Below are positions 1 through 10,100 of a stretch of DNA of 64,000 nt, piece by piece. The notes beneath the pieces are model-generated. The model had not been told where the DNA came from and did not search any database. It was given only the letters and a program-made list of their open reading frames with translations. The stretch's first letter is position 1, and each line of letters begins with the position of its first letter. The stretch is from Arenicola marina (taxonomy: Eukaryota > Annelida > Polychaeta > Arenicolidae), in assembly GCA_964019135.1 (NCBI GenBank), contig OZ025263.1, positions 22,195,639-22,259,638 of the forward strand, given 5' to 3'. A program made the position numbers and the translations under genes.

Positions 1-884
1 CGGAAAATATTTTGAGCTTGTTTTTTCCTTTTTGCATGGTATTCGTTGTACCACAGGGAACTAACTAACTGTTCATTTCAGTGACGGACCTGCGATTTCC
101 CACGGTGGCGGTACGCACCGAAGGTGATTATGACGTCAATGCAAAATTTTAAAAGCGCACGAATGACGCTTTTAAACTGAATGCTTGGTGTAGATTTCAA
201 TGCCATATCTGCTGAAGCGGTGTTTTCGTCTGCGCGTCAGGGCAGAATGCCGCGTCTTCACTGTGCGATGGAAAATAGGCCTCCACCTGCGTCACAGCCA
301 CGATTCACGTGGTATGTATGACGTCAGTAGAAGGCAGCTGGGGACAAGTTCATTCGTTTGAAACAGATTTTGGGTATTGTTTTTGCAAATAAAATGCTGG
401 GGGTTTGTCTACAATGTTTAAATGACTTTTTTGTATTGATTTAGGAATGATGTTAATAACGTACTCATATTTGCTTCCAATTCTGAGAAGACAATATTCA
501 CTGATTTCGTTTCTTTTAGTTAAAGCTGCTCATACAGGAATTATTCTTATATACTATTCACAATTTGCTATATTATCATATTTAACATCTATGGCACATT
601 GTCTGACTGTGTTATAAATGTGACATAGATGTGTTATTATATGCCAAAAGTCCCAAAAACGGCGGCATTGTCGTTACTTAGATGGCGTAGTACACAAGAA
701 AGCCACACTTTTGCACGTAAAGCACCAGTTTGGCCAAAAGTAATAATTACCCATACACGTACAACCCAAATACAAAATTTCCATTCAAGATATATTTCAT
801 CTGAGAAAATACTGCTGGATGAATAACTTTAATTAATCTTTTGATGGCTGCAGCACGCTCGTCTCGTTAGATATCAGTTTGCGG
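1..884. other. Non-coding stretch, nothing recognised
   Basis: No open frame with recognisable protein character, no RNA gene and no clear repeat. A 65-codon frame at 629-826 has low-complexity, unconvincing composition. AT-rich around 440-620. Confidence 0.5.
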
Positions 885-894
885 GACTAAAGAC

Positions 895-923
895 GGGGGG
901 GGGGGGCAAGGGGGGGGGGGGGC
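895..923. repeat. Poly-G tract
   Basis: Two long G runs separated by CAA. One of many homopolymeric G/C tracts in the window; likely polymorphic in length and prone to assembly error. Confidence 0.85.
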
Positions 924-934
924 GGTCGATTTCC

Positions 935-1096
935 TGATTCACGATTATTTAATATTAAGATTCCCAGTTCACGATTATTTAATATTAAGATTCCCAGTTC
1001 ACGATTATTTAATATTAAGATTCCCAGTTCACGATTATTTAATATTAAGATTCCCAGTTCACGATTATTTAATATTAAGATTCCCAGTTCACGATT
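935..1096. repeat. 30-bp tandem repeat, about 5.4 copies
   Basis: The unit begins GATTCCCAGTTCACGATTAT and is repeated almost perfectly with a 30-bp period. Because 30 is a multiple of three, the minus strand reads as a repeated ten-residue peptide, which I consider non-coding. Looser copies of the CCCAGTTCACG core continue to about 1180, so the array grew within a longer diverged repeat. Confidence 0.9.
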
Positions 1097-1317
1097 GATG
1101 AAATGTTTGATCACGACGGTCGGCTAATACCCCATTCCCTGTTCACGATGAATTATTTGCCTTATTCCCAGTTCACGGTGAAACGAAAACCCCATTTCCG
1201 AGGAACGGCAATACCCCTTGCCCCCCCCCCCCCCCCACCCCCCTAAATAACGGGAAATATCGCATGATATGTCGCTGGCTGGTTGGTTCAAGTAGGACGC
1301 TTCAGAATCTGTAGGTC
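1097..1317. other. Diverged repeat flank and poly-C tract
   Basis: Scattered relatives of the preceding 30-bp unit (CCCAGTTCACG-like at about 1168-1178), then a long C tract near 1219-1236 interrupted by A. No gene seen. Confidence 0.5.
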
Positions 1318-1500
1318 ATATCGCGACAAGGGGGAGGGTGAAGGCAGAAAGGAACGATGTCTCCGGGGGTAACCTACTCTTAGCGCAGAATGACATATGG
1401 TCCATATCCTGCACAGATAAAGACATTTGCACGCGTGAGATTCGAACCACACACCGGCCGCTGCCTATTAGGCCGAAGGTTGACCCCCATGACACATGCC
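1318..1500 (-). mobile_element. tRNA-derived SINE, family B (copy 1)
   Basis: Read on the minus strand there is a box-B-like GGTTCGAATCTCAC preceded by a GGCCTAATAGGCAGCGG box-A-like segment. Then comes a family-specific body: ATGTCTTTATCTG, a GCGCTAAGAGTAGG segment, TTACCCCCGGAGACAT and a final TTCCTTTC. The same order of landmarks occurs at 24962-25185, 52915-53015 (body only) and 63085-63285. Shared body plus a pol III-type head is the usual SINE layout. Copies are well diverged from one another, so this is an old family. Confidence 0.7.
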
Positions 1501-1706
1501 CCCCCCCACCCCACCCCACCTATCACCCCACCCATCACCCCGCAATAACATCAGTACAGAATTTCTTTTCTTTATGTTTTAAACTACTCGTTTGATCTCA
1601 TTGTGACCACAAAAAGTGCTAGGGCCACGGGATAGCAAAGCTTAGATATCGACAATCGCAGTCAATGCCAGACATGAGCATTACGTGAGCTTCTCTGAAA
1701 CAAGTC

Positions 1707-1721
1707 CCAACCATAATGAAT
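1707..1721. repeat. Target-site duplication of the LINE, left copy
   Basis: CCAACCATAATGAAT, identical over 15 bp to 6386-6400. Flanking bases differ on both sides, which fixes the LINE body at 1722-6385. Confidence 0.9.
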
Positions 1722-2344
1722 TAGCCAGCCTTTCCAATTACGATCCCTCCCCAAATTAGACTCTGACGTGAAAAACTCCGCTTGAGTTAAAGCGGTTCTT
1801 TCAAGTGGTATTCCAACAACTGTTGAAATGGTAACCACTTACCTGAAATTAACTACTGCGTCAAGTCGCAGCTGACAGCATGTTAGCGACATAATCACTG
1901 CCAACAGTTGGGTGACACCGCGAGGGGTCCATTTCCATTTTCATTTTCTTTCCTTCCTTTCTTCCCTGTTTTCGCTTCTGTTTGTTTTGACCGTGAGCTT
2001 CTACCCGTGGCCGCACGAAATGTACATAGGGTTAAAGAGTTGTACTTGCATATCACTGCTTCTCGCCTGCACATCGCCTTTTAACGGTTTTAACACCTGC
2101 TATATTTTCTCGCGTTCTCGTTTTGTTTTTCTTTGCAATCAACTTAAATTTCATACATGAACATTCACGAAGCGACCTACCGATGTCCTGTTACTATGTA
2201 CTGCTGTATTTTACTCTCTCGTGTTCAACTCTTCTGCTCCTTATTTTTCCTTAGACTATGTGCGAGATGCCCGATGTAATGTGTCCGACCCAATGTGAGA
2301 AGCTGCTGGAACACGTGTCCTCTGTAAAAACGCGATTATGTTCG

Positions 2345-2371
2345 GGCGATATTGCCATGAATCCTGGTCCC
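2345..2371 (+). other. 2A-like ribosome-skipping motif, degenerate
   Basis: Codes for GDIAMNPGP at residues 30-38 of the LINE ORF. The family consensus is D-(V/I)-E-x-N-P-G-P; here the Glu is replaced by Ala while NPGP is intact. 2A-like motifs at this N-terminal position are known in several invertebrate APE-type LINEs. With the Glu missing, co-translational separation may be weak or absent; that is inference. Confidence 0.75.
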
Positions 2372-4069
2372 TCCCCAGGTCGGGGTCCCAGAGTCCAGTC
2401 TGTCAGAGCTGTTTCTGTGTGTCATGCGAACGTGAACGGCTTGCACGACGATACAATGAACTATATTACTGCGAACTTTGTTGGTAGCCACGATATTATT
2501 TGCATAACTGAAACGCACTTAAATCCGGCTTCTATTGTCGATTTTAGTCTTTCAGGTTACCAACAGCCCTTTCGCCGAGATCGAATAGCAGGGACCTGGG
2601 GCGGAGTTTTGGTATGGGTCTCTGATGGTATACTGGCCACACGTAGAACTGATCTTGAGGTAGGGGATATCGAGAGCATTTGGTTAGAATGTTTCATAGG
2701 CAATAACAAGTTCTTATTTTGTGGGATTTACAGACCACCAAGTTCACCTGTCGGGTTTTGGGACACACTTCAAATCAACGTTGACAACGCCAAGAGCTAT
2801 CTCGACTGTAACACTCTATTGACAGGTGATCTTAATGCAGACGAAGTAACAAACCCAAGTCATCATTTGCATATGCTCACTTTGGCAAACAATAATCACA
2901 TGAAGATCCATGTAGACAAGCCTACGCGCGTTACCGCTCGTCCAAAATCCATTTTAGACCAGTTTTTAAGCACCCCTACTGACCTGGTAAAGAATGTTGA
3001 CATTCTCACATCAGTCACCACTAGTGACCACTCTGTGATTGTTTGTGAACTCAGTTTTAAATCGCATACGACTAAATGCTACAAGCGCAAGGTTTGGTAT
3101 TATGACAAAGCCGACTTTGATCAGTTTCGTGAAGCTCTGTCACATACGGACTGGAGCGAATGCTTTCTGTCCGGGGACCCAGATACTATGTGTGAGGCGT
3201 GGACGTCGCGGTTTCTTAGCTTCTGTACAGATTTCATTCCAAACAAGGTAGTTACTATTCGTCCGAAGGATAAACCTTTTTTTAATAAGGTACTTAGATG
3301 TAAAAAGAGGGCTCTTGACAGGCTTCATGGTAAAGCACGGAAGTCCAGTAGAGACACGGACTGGGCCGAGTACAGAAGACAGCGTAACGAATATATCACA
3401 AGCTTAAGGGAGGCAACAGCTACCTACTTGTATGATTTAGAATGTGTATTGAACGAATCAAGCTCTGTGACGCCAAAGAAATGGTGGCGCATCTCCAAAC
3501 AAATGCTTGGCATAAATGATAGTTGCGGGTACCCAGTCTTACAGGCTGATGGTCGAGCTGAGTCCAATCCTCACACTAAAGCATCTATGTTTAATAACTA
3601 CTTTTTATCCCATTCAACTCTCGATGTAAGTGAGCGCGTCAGCCTAGACACAGACGGTGATTGTATGCTCACGGGTTTAAATAACATCTCTGTTACACAG
3701 GACGAAGTAGTCGATCTGCTTAAATGCATAGATATAAAGAAAGCCTGTGGTCCTGAGGGGATTAGCCCTCGAATGTTACGCGAAGCCGGCTCTTGTATAA
3801 GCGAGCCGCTCATGATATTGTTTAATGAATGCCTGAAGGATTGCAAGATGCCTCGTCTGTGGAAGCAAGCAAGCGTTATCCCCATATTCAAAAAAGGTAG
3901 TAGAAGCCTAGTCGACAACTATAGGCCAGTCTCGCTACTAAGCTGTACCGGGAAGCTGTTCGAAAGGATTATATTTAAACATACGTTTAACTATCTGCGT
4001 GACAATGAAATACTCTCTAGACTTCAGTCTGGGTTTATACCAGGCGACAGCACGGTTAACCAACTTGTC

Positions 4070-4074
4070 CATCT
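4070..4074. repeat. 5-bp target-site duplication of inserted element (left)
   Basis: CATCT, repeated at 4632-4636. Removing 4075-4636 brings the LINE frame back into register exactly, which confirms the insertion boundaries. Confidence 0.85.
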
Positions 4075-4631
4075 GTGATATCTCGGCCCAGGCCCGGTGG
4101 ATGAAAGACACCAAGCGCCTCGGTGGGAGGTTCCCTTTGGCCTAACGCGTAAGGAGTTCGCTCGGGATGCGAAAGGTCCCCGGTTCGAAACCCGCCTCTG
4201 CGGGTAGAACTTTCGCAGTCCGTTCGGGCCTGGGACCAGAAATACTACATTTGGTGCCGATGGAGACGAACCTGGGTTGTCGGAACCACCCGGAGCCACA
4301 TCAGCTAATCTGAAGCACTGGGTGACATGTCGGATACATGTAGATCACTTCGGTGACGCAGTCCGGCATCACTCCCCAGCTGTGATATAGAGGCACGGTG
4401 ACGGTGGCAGTCATTGCGAGGTCGCAGTCGATTGGGGAAAGGGTGGAGTGTGATATCTCGGCCCAGGCCCGGTGGATGAAAGACACCAAGCGCCTCGGGC
4501 CAAATGGGAAGTTCCCTTTGGCCTAACGCGTAAGGTGTTCGCTCTGGATGCGAAGGTTGATGGTTCAAATCCCACCAGGCGGGTATAGTAAACTTCGGCG
4601 TCCATTCGGGGCTGGGACCAGAAATACTACA
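4075..4631 (+). mobile_element. Dimeric tRNA-like element (family A) inserted in the LINE
   Basis: Two related modules lie at about 4075-4249 and 4450-4631, separated by a 200-bp spacer. Each starts TGATATCTCGGCCCAGGCC and ends CTGGGACCAGAAATACTACA (one base varies). Each has a pol III-type box A (TGGCCTAACGCGTAAGG at 4138-4154 and 4519-4535) and box B (GGTTCGAAACC at 4182-4192; GGTTCAAATCC at 4562-4572), 43-44 bp apart as in tRNA genes. The sequence between the boxes resembles tRNA-Val or tRNA-Pro by eye. There is no A-tail. The two ends are imperfect inverted repeats of each other, and the insertion made a 5-bp target duplication. A further single copy lies at 59364-59509. Confidence 0.85.
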
Positions 4632-4636
4632 CATCT

Positions 4637-6137
4637 ATATCATATATTTAGTGAGGCTTTAGACAAACGCAAGATTGTCCGTGTTGTTTTCTGCGATATA
4701 TCAAAGGCATTTGATCGTGTTTGGCACGTTGGTCTTATCCACAAACTTAAGCGTATTGGAATTACTGGCAGACTTCTGGACTGGTTTAAAAACTACCTCG
4801 ACGACAGGTATCAGTGTGTGGTGATTGATGGCGCAGCGTCTCCTCTGGGTCATATCCAAGCGGGGGTTCCACAGGGATCAGTCCTGGGTCCTCTTTTATT
4901 TTTAGTTTATATCAACGATATCGTCGACGGGTTACAGTCAAAAATTAGACTCTTCGCTGACGACACAACTGTATATGTCATTATAGACGATGATGATCAA
5001 TTGGATGATGGAACTGATATGTTAAACTGTGATTTGCAAAAAATGGAGTCCTGGGCCTCGCAGTGGTTTGTAACGTTTAGCGCACCTAAGAAAAAGTCTA
5101 TGACCATATCCAATAAACCCATAACTGATTTACCGCCATTGCAAATGGGAGGCGAAGTTTTACAAAATACTACCCAACATAAATATCTTGGCGTAACCTT
5201 GAACTCTAAACTCACATGGTCATCTCATATCAGTGAAATGTGTCTTAAGGCGAGTAGAAGGGTCGATTTGTTGTCCAGACTGCGTTACAAGTTAAACCGA
5301 GGTACGCTAGATTTAATGTATAAAACCTTCGTGCGTCCCACTATGGAATATGCATGTATCTTTTGGGATGGTTGCACACAGGCGGACGCTGACAGGCTAG
5401 AAGCCGTTCAGCTGAGAGCAGGCCGTCTTGTATCCGGGGCGATTAAACACACTAGTCACTCGCTTATCTATCAAGAACTCGGTTGGGAAACATTGAGTGC
5501 TCGTCGTAAAAGATTTCAATTGTTACTGTTTCACAAGATGTTTTATGGGAACGCCCCAAGTTATTTATGCGATATTTTACCTCAAAATGTAACACAAAGA
5601 ACACACTACGCGCTTCGTAATGCTCTGCCTTTGAACGTCACGACCGTTAAGGCGCGACTTTCTTCTTATTACAACTCGTTTCTACCAAGTGTGATAAGGC
5701 TCTGGAATGAACTACCTATCAATATAAGATCCATGTGCGACCATAAAACTTTCAAACAGGCCTTAGTGAATAAGGATATTTGTCATAAGAGGGAGACCTC
5801 CAAGTTATTTAACTTTGGCCGGCGCGGCACGATCGTTGTACACTCGCGACTGAGAATGAATTGTAGTAAGTTAAGGGCCCATCTTTTTGATATGTGTATA
5901 ATTAATGATCAACAATGTAATTGTGGCGCACCTCGTGAAGATACCACTCACTACTTTTTAGAATGCCCGATGTATACTATCATACGCGACAGATTATTGC
6001 AAAATGTAATGAAAATTACAAGTTTTACACTCGGAACCATTTTATTCGGGAATGCCAACTTAACTTTGCAAGAAAATTTAGAAATATTTAAAGCTGTACA
6101 TGTGTATATTGAAAAGACAAGGCGTTTTAACACCTAG
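4637..6137 (+). pseudogene. LINE ORF, 3' part: RT catalytic core and C-terminal Cys/His motif
   Basis: This is the remaining 499 codons of the LINE frame, severed from its start by the family A insertion. Reverse transcriptase motif A is DISKAFDRVWH (codons from about 4696), motif B is GVPQGSVLGP, and the catalytic FADD is encoded at 4953-4964. Downstream is the usual thumb region with HKYLGVTL. Near the C terminus is a C-x-C-x8-H-x4-C cluster (CNCGAPREDTTHYFLEC), a motif shared by Jockey-group LINEs. The apparent ATG at 4548 lies inside the inserted element, so a protein starting there would be a chance chimera. The frame ends with TAG at 6135-6137. Together the two parts would make 1,105 codons. 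Confidence 0.92.
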
Positions 6138-6385
6138 TTTCGCTTGTTGGAACGCGTATATTTACGAACTCTCTTTCCTTTTGCCATACTACGACGCACA
6201 GAGAGAGCCAACAAATTCCATCGCAGTGTGTCATTTAGTGAACTAATTCTACAAGTTTATTAAGTTGTTTGCCTGTAATATATGTTTCTTATTTTTCAAG
6301 TAATATATGTTTCTTATTTTTCAAGCAAGAGGAATTTGTATAGGCTTTGCCTGCTTTCCAATTGCCAAATAAAAATATGTTTAAA
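6138..6385 (+). other. LINE 3' untranslated region
   Basis: Contains a perfect 25-bp direct duplication (6275-6299 and 6300-6324, starting GTAATATATG). It ends CCAAATAAAAATATG...TTTAAA immediately before the right target duplication. There is no poly-A run, as is common for CR1-like elements. Confidence 0.8.
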
Positions 6386-6400
6386 CCAACCATAATGAAT
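6386..6400. repeat. Target-site duplication of the LINE, right copy
   Basis: CCAACCATAATGAAT, identical to 1707-1721. Confidence 0.9.
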
Positions 6401-7130
6401 GATGAACTGGAAGCTTGGCACCCGATGAAAAGCCCCAGCAAAAACAGATACCCCCTTATCATTAAAACAAGCGTAGATCACAAATCCATATTTAAGAACA
6501 GAATTTGAGCAACATCGCTGCTTATCATATCCCTATCAGTATCCAAAAACGACTGAACGCTTTTATCATATTCTACATTCAAATGACAAATATCGTCAGT
6601 ATAATGACACATAATCCATGTGAAGTAGCCCACGCGCCTTGATGCGAAACACGACTTCATTCTTGCAATATGTAGATGCACAAAACTGACTTGTGGCTGC
6701 AGGGTCCAAAGTTCTTCCATGTCAGGGCGAACCATTGTACCAGCTTAGTTCACATATGACTCAAGCCTACCATTACAACACTGGGCGCATTTCTTTGGGC
6801 CAGGTTCGGTATCCCGCCCCGAGCCCGCAACACGTGACAGGGAACTTCCGAGTAGGCCGATAGGGATATGCCCATTCCAATGAAATCCACACACCGTTCA
6901 CATCCGGTGCACATTAAGGCACTGGAACCAACCTACTCTCATTCGTGGGCTCCAAGGTGGAAGATGGACCGACTTCAGTCAGCTATTTTATTGGTTGCGG
7001 AAGTGAAAGATGCAATGTAAATCTTAAACGGACTCAAATTCACGTTAGAGTATTGGCGCCAAATAACGTGGTTACGTGGTGCGAGATTAGGAAACACGGA
7101 TTAGATGTATCAGGAAAAACAAAAGTAAAG
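6401..7130. other. Unique sequence, no gene recognised
   Basis: An 85-codon minus-strand frame (6478-6735) has unremarkable, not low-complexity composition (MEELWTLQPQVSFVHLHIAR...). It has no family I recognise and no clear splice signals. It could be an exon fragment or chance. Confidence 0.35.
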
Positions 7131-10100
7131 TTATTATAATAACTGTAAGGATGCCCCCAACAAGTGTGACCTATCACATAACGTTATAATAACTGTAAGG
7201 ATCCCCCCAACAAGTGTGACCTATCACATGACGTTATAATACTGGTAAGGATGCAGTCCAAGTGTGACCTATCACATGACGTTATAATAACTGTAAGGAT
7301 GCCCCCAACAAGTGTGACCTATCACATAACGTTATAATAACTGTAAGGATCCCCCCAACAAGTGTGACCTATCACATGACGTTATAATACTGGTAAGGAT
7401 GCAGTCCAACAAGTGTGACCTATCACATGACGTTATAATAACTGTAAGGATCCCCCCAACAAGTGTGACCTATCACATGACGTTATAATACTGGTAAGGA
7501 TGCAGTCCAACAAGTGTGACCTATCACATAACGTTATAATAACTGTAAGGATCCCCCCAACAAGTGTGACCTATCACATGACGTTATAATAACTGTAAGG
7601 ATCCCCCCAACAAGTGTGACCTATCAAATGACGTTATAATAACTGTAAGGATCCCCCTAACAAGTGTGACCTATCACATGACGTTATAATACTGGTAAGG
7701 ATGCAGTCCAACAAGTGTGACCTATCACATGACGTTATAATAACTGTAAGGATCCCCCCAACAAGTGTGACCTATCACATGACGTTATAATAACTGTAAG
7801 GACCCCCCCACCAAGTGTGACCTATCAAATGACGTTATAATAACTGTAAGGATCCCCCCAACACGTGTGACCGATCAAATGACGTTATAACAACTGTGAG
7901 GATCCCCCCAACAAGTGTGACCGATCAAATGACGTTATAATAACTGTGAGGATCCCCCCAACAAGTGTGACCTATCACATGACGCTATAATAACTGTAAC
8001 GATCCCCCCAACAAGTGTGACCTATCACATGACGCTATAATAACTGTAAGGATCCCCCCAACAAGTGTGACCTATCACATGACGTTATAATAACTGTAAG
8101 GATCCCCCCAACAAGTGTGACCTATCAAATGACGTTATAATAATTGTAAGGATCCCCCTAACAAGTGTGACCTATCACATGACGTTATAATACTGGTAAG
8201 GATGCCCCCAACACGTGTGACCTATCACATGACGTTATAATAACTGTAAGAATCCCCCCAACAAGTGTGACCTATCACATGACGTTATAATACTGGTAAG
8301 GATGCCCCCAACAAGTGTGACCTATCACATGACGTTATAATAACTGTAAGAATCCCCCCAACAAGTGTGACCTATCAAATGACGTTATAATAATTGTAAG
8401 GATCCACCTAACAAGTGTGACCTATCACATGACGTTATAATACTGGTAAGGATGCCCCCAACAAGTCTGACCTATCACATGACGTTATAATAACTGTAAG
8501 GATACCCCCAACACGTGTGACCGATCAAATGACGTTATAATAACTGTGAGGATCCCCCCAACAAGTGTGACCTATCACATGACGCTATAATAACTGTAAC
8601 GATCCCCCCAACAAGTGTGACCTATCACATGACGTTATAATAACTGTGAGGATCCCCCCAACAAGTGTGACCTATCACATGACGCTATAATAACTGTAAG
8701 GATCCCCCCAACAAGTGTGACCTATCACATGGCGCTATAATAACTGTAAGGATCCCCCCAACAAGTGTGACCTATCACATGACGTTATAATAACTGTAAG
8801 GATCCCCCTAACAAGTGTGACCTATCACATGACGTTATAATAACTGTGAGGATCCCCCCAACAAGTGTGACCTATCACATGACGCTATAATAACTGTAAG
8901 GATCCCCCCAACAAGTGTGACCTATCACATGGCGCTATAATAACTGTAAGGATCCCCCCAACAAGTGTGACCTATCACATGACGTTATAATAACTGTAAG
9001 GATCCCCCTAACAAGTGTGACCTATCACATGACGTTATAATAACTGTGAGGATCCCCCCAACAAGTGTGACCTATCACATGGCGCTATAATAACTGTTAG
9101 GATCCCCCCAACAAGTGTGACCTATCACATGACGTTATAATAACTGTAAGGATGCCCCCAACAAGTGTGACCTATCACATAACGTTATAATAACTGTAAG
9201 GATCCCCCCAACAAGTGTGACCTATCACATGACGTTATAATACTGGTAAGGATGCAGTCCAACAAGTGTGACCTATCACATGACGTTATAATAACTGTAA
9301 GGATGCCCCCAACAAGTGTGACCTATCACATAACGTTATAATAACTGTAAGGATCCCCCCAACAAGTGTGACCTATCACATGACGTTATAATACTGGTAA
9401 GAATGCAGTCCAACAAGTGTGACCTATCACATGACGTTATAATAACTGTAAGGATCCCCCCAACAAGTGTGACCTATCACATGACGTTATAATAACTGTA
9501 AGGATCCCCCCAACAAGTGTGACCTATCACACGACGTTATAATACTGGTAAGGATGCAGTCCAACAAGTGTGACCTATCACATGACGTTATAATAACTGT
9601 AAGGATCCCCCCAACAAGTGTGACCTATCACATGACGTTATAATAACTGTAAGGATCCCCCCAACAAGTGTGACCTATCAAATGACGTCATAATAACTGT
9701 AAGGATCCCCCTAACAAGTGTGACCTATCACATGACGTTATAATACTGGTAAGGATGCAGTCCAACAAGTGTGACCTATCACATGACGTTATAATAACTG
9801 TAAGGATCCCCCCAACAAGTGTGACCTATCACATGACGTTATAATAACTGTAAGGACCCCCTCACCAAGTGTGACCTATCAAATGACGTTATAATAACTG
9901 TAAGGATCCCCCCAACACGTGTGACCGATCAAATGACGTTATAATAACTGTGAGGATCCCCCCAACAAGTGTGACCGATCAAATGACGTTATAATAACTG
10001 TGAGGATCCCCCCAACAAGTGTGACCTATCACATGACGCTATAATAACTGTAACGATCCCCCCAACAAGTGTGACCTATCACATGACGCTATAATAACTG

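Larger units (their letters stand above)
2258..4078 (+). pseudogene. LINE ORF, 5' part: 2A-like start, APE endonuclease, RT fingers
   Basis: This is the N-terminal 605-606 codons of the LINE polyprotein. An in-frame TAG at 2252-2254 makes the ATG at 2258 the first possible start. A 2A-like motif lies at residues 30-38. The apurinic/apyrimidinic endonuclease spans roughly residues 50-270, with the expected catalytic landmarks: N58 in ANVNGL, E85 in ITETHL, GDLN at 190-193 and SDH at 256-258. The domain nicks target DNA to prime reverse transcription. After a linker, the reverse transcriptase begins near 491 (KKACGPEGIS) and includes NYRPVSLL at 554-561 and the GFIPGDST segment. The frame ends at a TGA (4076-4078) contributed by the inserted element. 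The same frame resumes without error at 4637. As it stands the product would lack the RT active site. Confidence 0.92.
1722..6385 (+). mobile_element. CR1/Jockey-group LINE, interrupted by a tRNA-like element
   Basis: A non-LTR retrotransposon bounded by a perfect 15-bp target-site duplication. It has about 536 bp of 5' leader, one long reading frame (apurinic endonuclease, reverse transcriptase, C-terminal Cys/His motif) and a 248-bp 3' UTR without a poly-A tail. The length is 4,664 bp, or about 4.1 kb without the 557-bp insertion at 4075-4631. Apart from that insertion I see no frameshift or premature stop, so the copy is young. No separate ORF1 is evident. An 82-codon frame at 1912-2160 is pyrimidine-rich low-complexity sequence and is not convincing. 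Clade assignment is by eye from the RT and C-terminal motifs; CR1, L2 and Crack/Daphne-like lineages are alternatives. Confidence 0.92.

Noticed and set aside
4138..4200. Functional tRNA gene
   Set aside because: Boxes A and B are good but the acceptor stem does not pair, no oligo-T terminator follows at the right distance, and the segment is repeated as a mobile module.
4548..4636. Start of a separate RT protein at the ATG at 4548
   Set aside because: The ATG and first 30 codons are inside the inserted tRNA-like element; the real LINE frame continues from the 5' part.
6478..6735. Exon of a host gene (85 codons, minus strand)
   Set aside because: Composition is protein-like, but no family, no splice acceptor and no neighbouring exons could be found.
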